A program made the position numbers and the translations under genes. This document shows, piece after piece, positions 49,301 to 59,551 of a stretch of 64,000 bases of DNA; position 1 is the stretch's first letter, and every line of letters begins with the position of its first letter. The notes under the pieces are model-generated. The model saw only the letters and a list, made by a program, of their open reading frames with translations, did not search any database and had not been told where the DNA came from. The DNA lies in assembly GCF_009372235.1 (NCBI RefSeq), contig NZ_SULL01000017.1, forward strand, positions 1 to 64,000. Direction: 5' to 3'. This DNA comes from Dickeya oryzae. Lineage in GTDB: Bacteria; Pseudomonadota; Gammaproteobacteria; Enterobacterales; Enterobacteriaceae.

Positions 49301-50353
49301 TCAGGAAAAGGGGCGTCCTTCGGCCAGTTGCTGCAAGTAGGGAGTGATATCACCGATATGATTTTTTACCCAGTCTGGATTGTAGTAGGTATCGAGGTAA
49401 CGCTCACCGCTGTCACACAGCAAGGTAACGATCGCGCCACGGCGCCCTTCCGCTACCATTTTCCCCGCCAATTGCAACATGCCCCAGACATTTGTTCCGG
49501 TAGACGGGCCGACTTTACGTCCCAGTATTTTCTCGAGCCAGTACAAGGTGGCAATGCTGGCGGCGTCAGGTACTTTCACCATATCGTCGATTACGCCGGG
49601 GATAAACGAGGGTTCGGCACGAGGGCGGCCAATCCCTTCAATACGGCTGCTGCATGTGCCGATGAGAGTCCGGTCCTGCTGGTGATAGCAGTCATAGAAT
49701 ACCGAGTTTTCCGGGTCTACCACCACTAACTGCGTATCCAACCCTTTGTAATGGATATAGCGCCCAAGCGTAGCAGACGTCCCGCCAGTACCGGCGCTCA
49801 TGACCAGATAGTCAGGGACAGGAAACGGTTCGCGGGCCATTTGCCGATAGATGCTGTCCGCAATGTTGTTATTACCGCGCCAGTCCGTGGCCCGTTCGGC
49901 GTAAGTGAATTGATCCATATAGTGGCCGTGCAGCTCTTTGGCCAGCTCTTCCGAGGCGGCATAGATCTGACAGGATTGTTCGACAAAATGGCAGTTGCCG
50001 CCGTAGAACGCGATTTGTTCGATTTTTCGTTTAGCGGTGCAGGATGGCATCACAGCAATAAACGGTAATCCCAGCAGGCGGGCGAAATACGCTTCTGATA
50101 CAGCGGTACTGCCAGATGAGGCTTCAATGATCGGCGTGCCTTCTTTGATCCAGCCATTGCACAGGCCATACAGAAATAGAGAACGGGCAAGGCGATGCTT
50201 GAGGCTGCCGCTTGGGTGGGTGCTTTCGTCTTTAAGATAAAAATAAATACCGGGGTAATCCGGCAGAGTAAGGCGAATCAGGTGAGTATCTGCCGAACGT
50301 TGAAAGTCTGCCTCAATCGCGCTAACGGCGTCGCGTACCCAGGTGGTGGTCAT
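49301..50353 (-). CDS. PLP-dependent cysteine synthase-family protein, CcdA-like cysteine desulfhydrase
   Basis: 350-aa fold-type II PLP enzyme. The PLP-binding lysine is Lys52 in HPSGSLKHR, the asparagine loop is around [13 protein letters not shown], and the phosphate-cup glycines are SAGTGGTSA. It is divergent from the Lrp-type regulator decR. The same pairing (ccdA-ccdR) in Pantoea ananatis makes a cysteine-inducible desulfhydrase that degrades cysteine to pyruvate, H2S and ammonia. The match in context supports that role here, while the fold alone would also fit a cysteine synthase. In E. coli decR controls cyuPA instead. Confidence 0.75.
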   Translation of the reverse strand: MTTTWVRDAVSAIEADFQRSADTHLIRLTLPDYPGIYFYLKDESTHPSGSLKHRLARSLFLYGLCNGWIKEGTPIIEASSGSTAVSEAYFARLLGLPFIAVMPSCTAKRKIEQIAFYGGNCHFVEQSCQIYAASEELAKELHGHYMDQFTYAERATDWRGNNNIADSIYRQMAREPFPVPDYLVMSAGTGGTSATLGRYIHYKGLDTQLVVVDPENSVFYDCYHQQDRTLIGTCSSRIEGIGRPRAEPSFIPGVIDDMVKVPDAASIATLYWLEKILGRKVGPSTGTNVWGMLQLAGKMVAEGRRGAIVTLLCDSGERYLDTYYNPDWVKNHIGDITPYLQQLAEGRPFS

Positions 50354-50502
50354 GTGATGTTATCCTGCTGAAAGAAAATGATGTTTCATGGAATGTTCCA
50401 CCACCGGCACTGGCGCGTATCAGCCTTGGGTGGCATACGATGTAGCGTATCGGGTTTTGCAGAAAAAAAGGTTGCCTTTTTGTTTTCGAAAGGCGCTAAT
50501 GA

Positions 50503-50517
50503 GAGAAAATTTTTCTC
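50503..50517. promoter_or_regulatory. Lrp-type operator in the decR/desulfhydrase intergenic region
   Basis: GAGAAAATTTTTCTC agrees with 13 of 15 positions of the Lrp-family consensus YAGHAWATTWTDCTR. It extends to a 17-bp palindrome (50502-50518) ending 12 bp before the decR ATG. It is the likely site for DecR autoregulation and control of the divergent desulfhydrase gene. Confidence 0.55.
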
Positions 50518-50529
50518 TTTTATGTCGCC

Positions 50530-50991
50530 ATGATGGATAAAACCGATCGTATGCTGCTGTCGCTATTACAGCAGGATTGCACCCTTTCACTGCAGGCGCT
50601 GGCTGAAGCGGTGAATCTGACCTCGACACCGTGCTGGAAGCGGTTAAAGCGGCTGGAGGATGATGGATATATCAAATCCCGGGTTGCATTGCTGGATAAC
50701 GAAAAGCTGGGGCTGGGGCTGACGGCATTTGTGTTGTTGAAAACCCAGCAGCATAACAGTGCCTGGTATCAGACGTTTTCCCGGTTTGTCTCCGAGATGC
50801 CAGAGGTGCTGGCATTTTACCGCATGGCAGGCGAATACGACTATCTGATGCAGGTTCAGGTTGCTGACATGAAAAGCTATGATGCGTTTTATAAACGTCT
50901 GGTCAATGGCATACCGGGGCTGGTTGATGTGACATCGAGTTTCGCGATGGAATGTATAAAACAGACTACCGCCTTGCCCCTCCAGGTATAA
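50530..50991 (+). CDS. decR: DNA-binding transcriptional activator DecR (Lrp/AsnC family)
   Basis: Cysteine-responsive regulator of cysteine detoxification. The N-terminal winged helix-turn-helix is [20 protein letters not shown] (about 18-37), followed by a RAM effector domain ([15 protein letters not shown] to the C-terminus). 153 aa (E. coli DecR 152, closely similar). No clear Shine-Dalgarno precedes the ATG; a palindromic operator overlaps the leader. It is divergent from the desulfhydrase and upstream of mdlA. Confidence 0.94.
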   Translation: MMDKTDRMLLSLLQQDCTLSLQALAEAVNLTSTPCWKRLKRLEDDGYIKSRVALLDNEKLGLGLTAFVLLKTQQHNSAWYQTFSRFVSEMPEVLAFYRMAGEYDYLMQVQVADMKSYDAFYKRLVNGIPGLVDVTSSFAMECIKQTTALPLQV

Positions 50992-51072
50992 AATTTATTC
51001 ACCATACACTTTATGTATAATGGCCTGTTTACCGCATTCTACTTTGCTATGTAGCTAATGGATTGAAACCGC

Positions 51073-52839
51073 GTGAGACTTTTTGTTCAACTGGGATGGT
51101 ATTTCCGCCGTGAATGGAAGCGCTATCTGGGGGCAGTCATCCTGTTGATTGTGATTGCTATCCTGCAATTGCTGCCGCCCAGACTGGTTGGCATTATCGT
51201 GGATGGCGTAACGCAACACCAAATGACCACGGCTTCCGTGCTGTGGTGGATTGGTGGAATTCTGCTGATTGCCTTATTAACCTATCTGCTGCGCTATTTC
51301 TGGCGTATCTGGTTGTTTGGTGCGGCCTATCAACTGGCTGTTGAACTGCGAGAAGCGTTCTACCGGCAACTGAGTCGTCAACATCCCGCATTTTATCTTC
51401 GCCATCGTACCGGAGACTTGATCGCACGCGCGACCAATGACGTGGATCGCGTGGTATTCGCTGCGGGTGAAGGCGTATTGACGCTGGTGGATTCACTGGT
51501 CATGGGCTGTGCGGTACTGGTGGTCATGAGTACCCAGCTTAGTTGGCAGTTAACGCTGATAGCGCTGGCACCGATGCCATTGATGGCGATTATCATCAAA
51601 CGTTATGGCACCCAGTTGCACTTGCGTTTCAAAGACGCGCAGGCCGCGTTTTCTTCACTCAATGACCATGCACAGGAAAGTCTCACCAGTATCCGCATGA
51701 TCAAATCATTTGGCCTGGAGGATCACCAGTCTGGCAGCTTTGCCAGGGTGGCAGCTGACGCGGGTCAGAAAAATATGCGAGTTGCGCGGGTAGACGCGCG
51801 TTTTGACCCAACGATTTATATCGCCGTCGCCCTGTCTAATTTGCTGGCGGTAGGGGGCGGCAGTTGGATGGTGATACAAGGTTCTTTGACTCTGGGGTCA
51901 TTGACCAGCTTTGTGATGTATCTCGGGTTGATGATTTGGCCGATGCTGGCGCTGGCCTGGATGTTTAATATTGTGGAGCGCGGTAGTGCCGCTTATAGCC
52001 GCATTCGCCAGCTCTTGTCCGAAGCGTCCGTGGTTGAAGATGGGACTCAACCCTTACCCACTGAACCCGGAACGCTGGTGGCTGAGATTACGGCCTTCCA
52101 TTACCCGGAACACTCGGCAATGGTGCTTAACGATGTTCGTTTTACATTGACACCCGGCAAAACGCTGGGGCTTTGTGGGCCAACGGGTTCTGGCAAGAGT
52201 ACGTTGCTGGCACTGCTATTGCGCTATTTCGATGTCGGGCAGGGGCAGATTACTTACCATGGGCAGGCGTTGCATCACCTCCAGTTGGACGCGTTGCGAG
52301 CGCGTTTTGCGGTGGTTGGGCAGACACCTTTCCTGTTTTCGGATTCCGTCGCCAGTAACATCGCGCTGGGGCGTCCTGAGGCGTCTCAACAACAAATAGA
52401 AGAGGCGGCGCGACTGGCAAATGTTCATGACGACATTCTTCGCCTGCCGCAGGGTTACCAGACTGAGGTGGGCGAGCGGGGCGTGATGCTGTCTGGCGGT
52501 CAAAAACAACGTATCGCTATTGCCCGAGCCTTATTGCTGGAAGCCGAAGTGTTGGTGCTGGATGACGCCTTATCAGCGGTAGATGGCCGTACAGAGCATC
52601 AGATTTTAAGTAACTTGCGTCAGTGGGGACAGAAGCGAACCCTGATTATCAGTGCGCATCGCTTGTCGGCGCTGGTCGATGCCGATGAGATTCTGGTGTT
52701 GCAGCAAGGGCATGTGGCGCAGCGTGGTGATCACGCACATCTATCACAGCAGACGGGATGGTATCGCGACATGTATCGTTATCAGCAACTGGAAGCCGCA
52801 TTGGATGATTCCCCCCGTGAGGAGCAATCAAGTGAATAA
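51073..52839 (+). CDS. mdlA: ABC transporter ATP-binding/permease MdlA (SmdA)
   Basis: Half-transporter of the multidrug exporter family: six membrane helices (about 1-300) and an ATPase domain with Walker [10 protein letters not shown], signature LSGGQKQR, Walker [10 protein letters not shown] (Asp then Asp where Glu is usual) and His in SAHRLS. The Glu-to-Asp change at the catalytic position is shared with E. coli MdlA and makes one degenerate site. The start codon is GTG. 588 aa (E. coli 590). It probably forms a heterodimer with MdlB, which overlaps by 8 bp. Confidence 0.95.
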   Translation: MRLFVQLGWYFRREWKRYLGAVILLIVIAILQLLPPRLVGIIVDGVTQHQMTTASVLWWIGGILLIALLTYLLRYFWRIWLFGAAYQLAVELREAFYRQLSRQHPAFYLRHRTGDLIARATNDVDRVVFAAGEGVLTLVDSLVMGCAVLVVMSTQLSWQLTLIALAPMPLMAIIIKRYGTQLHLRFKDAQAAFSSLNDHAQESLTSIRMIKSFGLEDHQSGSFARVAADAGQKNMRVARVDARFDPTIYIAVALSNLLAVGGGSWMVIQGSLTLGSLTSFVMYLGLMIWPMLALAWMFNIVERGSAAYSRIRQLLSEASVVEDGTQPLPTEPGTLVAEITAFHYPEHSAMVLNDVRFTLTPGKTLGLCGPTGSGKSTLLALLLRYFDVGQGQITYHGQALHHLQLDALRARFAVVGQTPFLFSDSVASNIALGRPEASQQQIEEAARLANVHDDILRLPQGYQTEVGERGVMLSGGQKQRIAIARALLLEAEVLVLDDALSAVDGRTEHQILSNLRQWGQKRTLIISAHRLSALVDADEILVLQQGHVAQRGDHAHLSQQTGWYRDMYRYQQLEAALDDSPREEQSSE

Positions 52840-54625
52840 TCCTCGTGCATTATGGCCAACGTTAAAACGGTTGCTGTCTTACGGATTACCGTGGAAGAAA
52901 ACGGTAGGAACCGGCGTATTGCTATTATGGATAGCAGCGGGCGCTGAGGTAGCCGGGCCGGTTTTGGTCAGTTACTTCATCGATCATCTGGTCAGTAAAG
53001 GTGAGTTTCCGCTGATGATAGCGGCCGGCCTGGCTGTCGGATATGTGTTGCTGCAAGGGATGGCCGCGTTGTTGCATTACGTTCAGGCGCTGATGTTCAA
53101 TCGGGTGGCCGTCGGCGTTGTGCAGCAGTTGCGCACAGATGTCATGGACGCGGCGCTGCGTCAGCCGCTGGCGGTGTTTGATACCCAGCCGGTTGGACAG
53201 CTGATCTCCCGAGTGACCAACGATACCGAAGTCGTGCGTGACTTGTATGTCATGGTGGTGGGCAGCGTGTTGCGTAGCGCCGCATTGATTGGGGCAATGC
53301 TGATAGCCATGTTTAGCCTGGACTGGCGTATGGCGCTGATAGCCACGGCTATCTTTCCCGCGGTTGCGATTGTGATGGTGATTTATCAGCGTTACAGCAC
53401 ACCGATTGTTCGCCGGATGCGTAGTTATCTGGCGGATATCAACGACGGCTTTAACGAGTCGATTAGCGGCATGCATGTCATTCAACAGTTTCGCCAACAG
53501 ATGCGATTCGGCAAAAAACTGAGTGATGCAAGCTGGGCGCATTATCACACCCGGATGCAGACACTGAGGTTGGATGGGTTTCTGTTACGCCCGCTATTAA
53601 GTCTGTTTTCGGCGTTGGTGATGTGTGGGCTGTTGCTGCAATTCGGATTCAGCGCTGTCGGTTCTGTTGGGGTCGGGGTGTTGTATGCGTTTATTAATTA
53701 TCTGGGGCGATTGAATGAGCCTCTGATCGAACTCACCACCCAACAATCGATGCTGCAACAGGCCGTTGTTGCCGGGGAGCGCATTTTTGAACTGATGGAC
53801 GGTGCCCGACAGCAGTACGGTGACGATACCCGCGCATTGGAAAGCGGTCGTATCGATATCGAGCAGGTGACGTTTTCTTACCATAAAGATAAACCGGTAT
53901 TACACCACATCGAGTTGCATGTACCGGATCGGGGATTTGTCGCGCTGGTTGGGCATACCGGTAGTGGTAAAAGTACGCTGGCAAGTCTGTTGATGGGGTA
54001 TTACGTTCCAGATAGCGGTGAAATCCGTCTGGATGGTCGTCCATTATCGGGGTTATCGCATCAGGTGCTACGTCAACATGTGGCGATGGTGCAACAAGAC
54101 CCGGTTGTGCTGGCTGACTCCATGTTCGCTAATGTCACGCTGGGGCGCGATATCAGTGAGGAAAAGGTCTGGCAGGCGCTGGAGGCGGTGCAACTGGCAC
54201 CGCTGGTGCGAGACATGCCTGAAGGCATTCATAGTCGCATTGGTGAGCAGGGCAATAATTTGTCTGTGGGGCAAAAACAGTTGCTGGCGCTGGCCAGGGT
54301 ACTGGTAGTAGCCCCCCGGATCCTGATTCTGGACGAAGCAACCGCCAATATTGATTCCGGTACGGAGCAGGCTATCCAGCGAGCGCTGCGACTGGTGCGT
54401 TCCCACACTACCTTGGTGGTGATAGCACATCGCCTGTCAACCATCGTTGAGGCCGATAACATTCTGGTACTGCACCACGGTAAAACGGTGGAGCAGGGAA
54501 CACATGAACAGTTGTTGGCGAAAAACGGTCGGTACTACCAAATGTATCAATTGCAGCAGGCGAGCAGAGAACTGACCTTTTCACAGCCACATGACTCTGC
54601 GGAACTGATCTCCCAGGCACCATGA
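52832..54625 (+). CDS. mdlB: ABC transporter ATP-binding/permease MdlB (SmdB)
   Basis: Partner half-transporter of MdlA. Six helices, then an ATPase with Walker [10 protein letters not shown], signature LSVGQKQ, Walker B ILILDEAT (catalytic Glu present) and His in IAHRLS. The GTG at 52832 is preceded by GAGGAG and gives [17 protein letters not shown], aligned with E. coli; the frame is open further upstream inside mdlA. 597 aa (E. coli 593). Start overlaps the mdlA stop, so the two are translationally coupled. Confidence 0.95.
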   Translation: MNNPRALWPTLKRLLSYGLPWKKTVGTGVLLLWIAAGAEVAGPVLVSYFIDHLVSKGEFPLMIAAGLAVGYVLLQGMAALLHYVQALMFNRVAVGVVQQLRTDVMDAALRQPLAVFDTQPVGQLISRVTNDTEVVRDLYVMVVGSVLRSAALIGAMLIAMFSLDWRMALIATAIFPAVAIVMVIYQRYSTPIVRRMRSYLADINDGFNESISGMHVIQQFRQQMRFGKKLSDASWAHYHTRMQTLRLDGFLLRPLLSLFSALVMCGLLLQFGFSAVGSVGVGVLYAFINYLGRLNEPLIELTTQQSMLQQAVVAGERIFELMDGARQQYGDDTRALESGRIDIEQVTFSYHKDKPVLHHIELHVPDRGFVALVGHTGSGKSTLASLLMGYYVPDSGEIRLDGRPLSGLSHQVLRQHVAMVQQDPVVLADSMFANVTLGRDISEEKVWQALEAVQLAPLVRDMPEGIHSRIGEQGNNLSVGQKQLLALARVLVVAPRILILDEATANIDSGTEQAIQRALRLVRSHTTLVVIAHRLSTIVEADNILVLHHGKTVEQGTHEQLLAKNGRYYQMYQLQQASRELTFSQPHDSAELISQAP

Positions 54626-54710
54626 GTGCCTGTATCGGGCAGCGTTTCGCACCATAATTTAGCAGCGCTTTCCTTACTGTGCAGTGTGGTGCACTGAAAT
54701 TAAGCGTGAC

Positions 54711-54725
54711 GCACTATTTTTGTGC
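54711..54725 (+). promoter_or_regulatory. NtrC-binding-like site upstream of glnK
   Basis: GCACTATTTTTGTGC fits the GCAC-N7-GTGC pattern of NtrC sites. It lies about 110 bp upstream of the sigma-54 promoter, a usual enhancer distance. Confidence 0.6.
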
Positions 54726-54833
54726 ATCGCGCGCTCCTGTTTTTCCTGATCATTGTCCATACTTTATTCACTCCTCTTCTTTTCTGTCTTTAAAGCGTCG
54801 CGTTTCGTCACTTTTATGCGGGTGTTGTCGTTA

Positions 54834-54849
54834 TGGCACACGATTTGCT
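54834..54849 (+). promoter_or_regulatory. Sigma-54 promoter of glnK-amtB
   Basis: TGGCAC-ACGAT-TTGCT, a perfect match to TGGCAC-N5-TTGCW. It predicts nitrogen-limitation control of glnK-amtB, as known in E. coli. Confidence 0.88.
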
Positions 54850-54918
54850 TTAAGTGATGCGTGGACATATTGAGAGTGACGGGCACAAGCCTGAACTTAC
54901 ACAGTTAGGGGGATGAGG

Positions 54919-55257
54919 ATGAAACTGGTTACTGTAGTCATTAAACCGTTCAAGCTGGAAGACGTTCGTGAAGCACTGTCTTCTGTAGGCATCCAGGGGC
55001 TCACCGTCACTGAGGTGAAAGGGTTTGGGCGTCAGAAAGGGCATGCCGAGTTATATCGCGGCGCGGAATACAGCGTGAACTTTTTGCCAAAAGTGAAGAT
55101 CGACATCGCGATCGCTGACGACCAACTGGATGAAGTTATCGATGTCATCAGCAAAGCTGCTTACACCGGTAAGATCGGCGACGGCAAAATCTTTGTTGCA
55201 GAACTGCAACGCGTCATCCGTATCCGTACCGGCGAAACTGACGAAGCCGCATTATAA
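54919..55257 (+). CDS. glnK: Nitrogen regulatory protein P-II GlnK
   Basis: Trimeric PII signal protein that blocks AmtB when nitrogen is ample and is released on uridylylation. Tyr51 in the T-loop (ELYRGAEYSVNF) is the uridylylation site. 112 aa, almost identical to E. coli GlnK. The ATG at 54919 gives MKLVTVVIKPFK and lies six bases after AGGGGG; an ATG two codons earlier is too close to it. It lies upstream of amtB with a sigma-54 promoter. Confidence 0.97.
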   Translation: MKLVTVVIKPFKLEDVREALSSVGIQGLTVTEVKGFGRQKGHAELYRGAEYSVNFLPKVKIDIAIADDQLDEVIDVISKAAYTGKIGDGKIFVAELQRVIRIRTGETDEAAL

Positions 55258-55300
55258 CAATTACCTGATTTAGCCTTATTAAATAGGGATGAATGAAAAA

Positions 55301-56593
55301 ATGAAGAAACTTTCCTTGTCGTTAGGTTTAGGTGCGGCAGCCATGCTTCCGACATGGGTTATGGCGGATACGCCTGCACCTGTAGTAGACAAAGCGGACA
55401 ATGCGTTCATGATGATTTGTACCGCGTTGGTACTGTTCATGACCATTCCTGGTCTGGCGCTGTTCTACGGTGGTTTGATCCGTAGCAAAAACGTACTGTC
55501 CATGCTGACCCAGATAACAGTGGCTTTTGCACTGGTGTGCATTCTGTGGGTGATTTATGGTTACAGTGTGGCATTTAGCACGGGTAGCCCGTTTTTCGGC
55601 GGCCTGACTAATTTCATGCTCAATGGCATTGATATCAACTCAATCAGCGGTACGTTTTACCAGTTTATCCATGTGGCTTATCAGGCGTCCTTTGCCTGCA
55701 TTACTGTGGGGCTGGTGCTTGGTGCGCTGGGTGAACGTATTCGTTTCTCTGCGGTACTTATCTTCTCTACACTGTGGTTCACCTTGTCTTATCTGCCGAT
55801 GACCCACATGGTCTGGGGTGGTGGCTATCTGGCGGCTGATGGTGCACTGGATTTCGCTGGTGGTACGGTGGTGCATATTAACGCGGCGGTTGCTGGTCTG
55901 GTGGGGGCATTGCTGTTGGGCAAACGCGTTGGTTTCGGTAAAGAAGCGTTCAAACCACACAATCTGCCGATGGTGTTCCTGGGTACTGCGATTCTGTATA
56001 TCGGCTGGTTCGGCTTTAACGCCGGTTCTGCCGCAGCGGCTAACAATATTGCCGGCCTGGCGTTCCTGACTACGGTGGTGGCGACTGCCGCAGCGATTCT
56101 GGCCTGGGTTGTAGGTGAATGGATTACTCGTGGTAAACCATCGCTGTTGGGAGCGTGCTCTGGTTGTATCGCAGGTCTGGTTGCCATTACGCCAGCCGCT
56201 GGTACGGTCGGTGTCGGTGGTTCCATGGTGATTGGTTTTGCCGGTGGCTTTGCTGGCCTGTGGGGCGTGACCGTGCTGAAAAAATGGCTGCGTGTTGACG
56301 ACCCTTGTGACGTGTTCGGTGTGCACGGCGTTTGCGGTATCGTAGGGTGCTTGCTGACGGGGGTGTTTACAGCGTCATCACTGGGTGGTGTCGGTTATGC
56401 GCAGGGCGTGACAATGGCGCATCAGGTATGGGTTCAGCTGTTTAGCGTGATTGTTGCTATCGTATGGTCTGGCGTTGCCGCGTTCATCTCCTTCAAGGTT
56501 GCGGATATTGCTGTTGGTCTGCGTGTACCGGAAGAACAAGAACGCGAAGGTTTGGACGTCAACAGCCACGGCGAAAACGCGTACAACCAATAA
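55301..56593 (+). CDS. amtB: Ammonium transporter AmtB
   Basis: Trimeric 11-helix ammonium channel. A cleaved signal peptide (to about MADTP) precedes the mature chain. The pore histidines are in VVHINAAVAG and FGVHGVCGIVG. The C-terminal tail EEQEREGLDVNSHGENAYN is where GlnK docks. The start is chosen at 55301 because the ATG at 55289 abuts the AGGG site; the choice changes only four residues. 430 aa (E. coli 428). Co-transcribed with glnK. Confidence 0.96.
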   Translation: MKKLSLSLGLGAAAMLPTWVMADTPAPVVDKADNAFMMICTALVLFMTIPGLALFYGGLIRSKNVLSMLTQITVAFALVCILWVIYGYSVAFSTGSPFFGGLTNFMLNGIDINSISGTFYQFIHVAYQASFACITVGLVLGALGERIRFSAVLIFSTLWFTLSYLPMTHMVWGGGYLAADGALDFAGGTVVHINAAVAGLVGALLLGKRVGFGKEAFKPHNLPMVFLGTAILYIGWFGFNAGSAAAANNIAGLAFLTTVVATAAAILAWVVGEWITRGKPSLLGACSGCIAGLVAITPAAGTVGVGGSMVIGFAGGFAGLWGVTVLKKWLRVDDPCDVFGVHGVCGIVGCLLTGVFTASSLGGVGYAQGVTMAHQVWVQLFSVIVAIVWSGVAAFISFKVADIAVGLRVPEEQEREGLDVNSHGENAYNQ

Positions 56594-56649
56594 TTTCTCA
56601 TGTTCAGTATCGGTAATGGATAAATATCGGTTACCGTTATGAGGCAAAC

Positions 56650-56680
56650 AAAAAACCACCTTGGAAAAGGTGGTTTTTTT
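56650..56680. terminator. Bidirectional terminator between amtB and tesB
   Basis: AACCACCTT-GGAA-AAGGTGGTT with A-run on the left and T-run on the right, so both the + strand (glnK-amtB) and minus strand (tesB) transcripts meet a U-tract. Confidence 0.9.
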
Positions 56681-56716
56681 ATCGTTCAACATTTCTATGT
56701 TTCAACATCGCCTGGA

Positions 56717-57580
56717 TTACTGTCCATGCCGACGGATGACACCTTCCTGTACGCTGGAGGCGACCAACACGCCTTCGCGGGTGTAGAACTGGCCGCGTAC
56801 AAATCCGCGAGCACCGGAGGCTGAAGGGCTTTCAACAGAGTAAAGCAGCCAGTCGTCAAGCCGGAACGGCCGATGGAACCACATCGCGTGGTCAATCGTG
56901 GCGACTTGCATACCCCGCTCCAGGAACCCGACACCATGTGGTTGTAGTGCCGTGAGTAGGAAGTGGCAGTCAGAGGTATAACCCAGCAGATATTGGTGAG
57001 TCCGTTCGTCATCTGGCATGGTGCCGTTGGCTCGACACCACACTTGCCTGACCGGGGGGGCGGCTTCGCCTTTTAATGGGTTGTGGAATTTTACCGGACG
57101 AATTTCGATAGGCCGGTCGCTAGCGAACACCTGCCGCATTGCAGGGGGAATCAACGACCCCATGCTGCGGGCAATGTCCTGCTCTGATGGGAGCTCGTCT
57201 GGCGGTGTGACGAGTGGCATGTCGCTTTGATGCTCAAAACCGCTTTCCCGAGTCTGAAAAGACGCCGTCATGTAAAAAATCGAACGGCCATTCTGAATCG
57301 CGCTGACGCGTCTGGCGCTAAAGCTATTGCCATCTCGTAGGGTTTCTACATCGTAAATGATCGGTTTCTGGCTGTCGCCGGGGAGCAAAAAGTAGCTGTG
57401 AAACGAATGGATGAAACGTTCTGGCGGCACAGTCTGTTTGGCAGCGGACAACGCCTGGCCGACTACCTGACCGCCAAATACCTGGCGTAATCCCAGATCC
57501 TGACTTTGGCCACGAAATAGGCCTTCTTCGAGTTTTTCCAGATTTAGCAGGTCGAGAAGTTGTTGTAATGCCTGACTCAT
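56717..57580 (-). CDS. tesB: Acyl-CoA thioesterase II
   Basis: Hydrolyses medium and long-chain acyl-CoAs in the cytoplasm. Double hot-dog fold of 287 aa (E. coli 286) with [24 protein letters not shown] at the N-terminus, the [14 protein letters not shown] motif with its Asp, and the C-terminal [21 protein letters not shown] containing Thr and Gln catalytic residues. It is divergent from ybaY and convergent with amtB. Confidence 0.96.
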   Translation of the reverse strand: MSQALQQLLDLLNLEKLEEGLFRGQSQDLGLRQVFGGQVVGQALSAAKQTVPPERFIHSFHSYFLLPGDSQKPIIYDVETLRDGNSFSARRVSAIQNGRSIFYMTASFQTRESGFEHQSDMPLVTPPDELPSEQDIARSMGSLIPPAMRQVFASDRPIEIRPVKFHNPLKGEAAPPVRQVWCRANGTMPDDERTHQYLLGYTSDCHFLLTALQPHGVGFLERGMQVATIDHAMWFHRPFRLDDWLLYSVESPSASGARGFVRGQFYTREGVLVASSVQEGVIRRHGQ

Positions 57581-57797
57581 AGTTCTGCCTTTGGAGTAAT
57601 GTGATTACGCACGTCAATTCATCGTCTAAAGAACCAGGTTCCATCAAAACGCATAGGCAGAATTTGGGATAGCGATAGGCTTTGCCATAACTATCGGAAT
57701 TTTCCACCATAATTGTCATGCAGGTTGGTTCATACTTCTTAACGGATGCAGTCAACAGACGGCCATCCTGAATAGAATAATTAAGGAGGCTTAGCCT

Positions 57798-58358
57798 ATG
57801 AGATTATGGCATATCTTTAGCGGTATTACGGTATCGATCGCGCTCAGTGGGTGTGTTAACAACCATGGTGTTGCTCCTGAAACAACTGCACCGGCAATGC
57901 GGCAGACCCAGATGCTTTCTCAACCTGTTAGCGGCATGCCTGCTGTTACCGGCACAGTGAACATTCGCCAAAAAATCGCGTTGCCGCCTGATTCGGTACT
58001 GACGGTGACAGTCTCTGATGCAACGGTCCCGGATGCGCCTTCAAAAGTGATTTCCCAGCGCGTAATCCGTACAGAAGGTCAGCAGGCACCGTTCCGATTT
58101 GTATTACCCTATAACCCATCAGAAATTCGGCCGGATGCGCGTATCCTGCTTAGCGCTGCTGTCGCAATAAATAACCGGGTCACACTGATTACTGAGCATG
58201 TCATGCCTGTGGTCACGAATGGTGCGAATAATGCCGATCTGAACCTGATACCGGTTCAGGCGGTGCCTGTTCCAGCGAAACCCGCCGGGTTTCTGACACC
58301 GAACACAGAAACGACAACACCAGATGACGCTTCAGGCTCGTCACCGCAGTTGTATTAA
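57798..58358 (+). CDS. ybaY: YbaY family lipoprotein
   Basis: 186-aa lipoprotein with lipobox LSGC (Cys19) and a beta-rich domain (TGTVNIRQKIALPPDSVLTVTVSD to LITEHVMPV) of the YscW/META-like type, plus a Pro/Thr-rich tail. An AAGGAGG site lies eight bases before the ATG. Function is unknown; E. coli YbaY has been linked to growth under stress. It is convergent with atl. Confidence 0.92.
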   Translation: MRLWHIFSGITVSIALSGCVNNHGVAPETTAPAMRQTQMLSQPVSGMPAVTGTVNIRQKIALPPDSVLTVTVSDATVPDAPSKVISQRVIRTEGQQAPFRFVLPYNPSEIRPDARILLSAAVAINNRVTLITEHVMPVVTNGANNADLNLIPVQAVPVPAKPAGFLTPNTETTTPDDASGSSPQLY

Positions 58359-58397
58359 TCTCATTACCGTTATTTTTCGCTGGCGGTGCATTGTCTG

Positions 58398-58724
58398 CTA
58401 AATGCCTTGCAGGTACCGCCAGCGAAATCTATCCAGGTCTATTTTCCCCTCTGAATTCAGCATAACGCCTTCAGCCTGAAGAGCAGATTTTTGGCGCTGA
58501 AAATCTGGTCCAGTCAGTGAGATCTCACCTTTTCTGTTAATCACTCGATACCAGGGTAATTGGCTGCCTGTGGGCAGCCCGCGTAATATGCTGCCAACCT
58601 GGCGGGCTGCGCGGGCTGAACCGGCAAGATGCGCGACATCACCATAAGTAGCGACACACCCGTAAGGAATCGCGGCGATAACGTGGATGACACGCTGGCG
58701 GAAATTATCCAATTCAATAGTCAT
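58398..58724 (-). CDS. atl: Alkyltransferase-like DNA damage-recognition protein Atl
   Basis: O6-alkylguanine-DNA binding protein that lacks the methyl-acceptor cysteine. The MGMT-type active motif PCHRV is PWYRV here, with Trp58 in place of Cys. It recognises the lesion and hands it to nucleotide excision repair. 108 aa; contains the helix-turn-helix (TYGDVAHLAGSARAARQVGSIL). E. coli YbaZ is slightly longer. Its neighbour ffs is divergent. Confidence 0.94.
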   Translation of the reverse strand: MTIELDNFRQRVIHVIAAIPYGCVATYGDVAHLAGSARAARQVGSILRGLPTGSQLPWYRVINRKGEISLTGPDFQRQKSALQAEGVMLNSEGKIDLDRFRWRYLQGI

Positions 58725-58794
58725 GGACTGGCTCAGAAGGTGTTAGAACGGGTAAGGGGGCACATAATATTGAGTATAAAAGCTGGTGATGCGT

Positions 58795-58824
58795 AAGAAA
58801 ACAGCGGTTAAGCGCTGTTTTCTT
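58795..58824 (+). terminator. Perfect inverted repeat with T-rich arm just before ffs
   Basis: AAGAAAACAGCG and CGCTGTTTTCTT, 12-bp stem with a 6-nt loop. It overlaps the ffs -35 hexamer by two bases. It could insulate ffs from readthrough, or be an operator. Confidence 0.4.
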
Positions 58825-58851
58825 GCAATTGCTTAGTCCATCACCGATAAT
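58823..58851 (+). promoter_or_regulatory. Sigma-70 promoter of ffs
   Basis: TTGCAA (58823-58828), a 17-bp spacer, GATAAT (58846-58851). The predicted start near 58859 gives a 5' leader of about 25 nt; the E. coli 4.5S precursor has a 24-nt leader removed by RNase P. Confidence 0.7.
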
Positions 58852-58883
58852 GCCCTCCGCTTCGCAACTGCGGAGCTGTCAAT

Positions 58884-58996
58884 GGAGGCCCCGTTGGTTC
58901 TCCCGCAACACTAACCTGTGGACCCGGTCAGGTCCGGAAGGAAGCAGCCGCAGCAGGCGACGTGTGTGCCGGGATGTAGCTGGCGGGGCCTCCACC
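58884..58996 (+). ncRNA. ffs: Signal recognition particle 4.5S RNA
   Basis: 113-nt hairpin RNA. Ends GGAGGCCCC and GGGGCCTCC pair, and the apical region keeps the conserved GGTCAGGTCCGGAAGGAAGCAGCC with the GGAA tetraloop and the asymmetric loop that binds Ffh. It is very like E. coli 4.5S RNA (114 nt). It targets ribosomes making membrane proteins to FtsY. Confidence 0.96.
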
Positions 58997-59229
58997 ATTT
59001 TATACCTTCCCCGATATCATCACCGTTCTCTTCTCTACGCCGGTTTAACTATTAGTAAAGAAAATTGATAGTAAAAAAATTGAATGTTTAACCTGCATGG
59101 TAAAACAATAAAAACTGATAAGGCGATAGTTCAATTAATTTCGAGGGTGGAGGCGAATAATGAATAATAAAGAAAGTTTTAAGTAAAAATGCACACTTTT
59201 TGTTACAAAAGCGGTGGTTTTCTGGCGCT

Positions 59230-59257
59230 AAAAAACAAAGGCCGATAACATATCGGC
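59230..59257 (-). terminator. Rho-independent terminator after hha
   Basis: Minus strand GCCGATA-TGT-TATCGGC followed by CTTTGTTTTTT, about 40 nt after the hha stop. Confidence 0.82.
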
Positions 59258-59294
59258 ACAGTGTATTTATGTATTAAGCTGCTGTTTTTAGTGC

Positions 59295-59498
59295 TTATCG
59301 AACGTATTTCCATACGGCAGTTGGCACTTTGTCGTAAAGTTTATTCATCGTTAGCTCAGCCAGACGATGGTCGGCAGCTGAATAGAACATTTCAAGTTCG
59401 TCGTTAGAAAGTTCGTACTTGTTTTTTTCTATAACACGCTCAAGCGTGTCGATGGTTGTACATTTACGCAAACGCATTAAATAGTCGATTTTTTTCAT
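59295..59498 (-). CDS. hha: Haemolysin expression modulator Hha
   Basis: H-NS partner of the Hha/YmoA family that helps silence horizontally acquired AT-rich DNA. 67 aa; the conserved core [20 protein letters not shown] and [19 protein letters not shown] is intact. It is five residues shorter at the N-terminus than E. coli Hha (72 aa). It lies 53 bp downstream of tomB, with which it forms a toxin-antitoxin-like pair. Confidence 0.95.
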   Translation of the reverse strand: MKKIDYLMRLRKCTTIDTLERVIEKNKYELSNDELEMFYSAADHRLAELTMNKLYDKVPTAVWKYVR

Positions 59499-59551
59499 AG
59501 TGACCTTGTTAATTTTCCTGGATTTAAATTAAGTATGAAACAAATTATTGC

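Noticed and set aside
48365-49729. 454-codon open frame on the + strand
   Set aside because: It lies antisense to queC and the cysteine desulfhydrase, both with clear family motifs. It has no ribosome site and resembles no protein I know.
51073-54625. Atypical ABC motifs in MdlA (DD instead of DE) and MdlB (LSVGQ)
   Set aside because: The same substitutions occur in E. coli MdlA and MdlB, so they are normal for this heterodimer.
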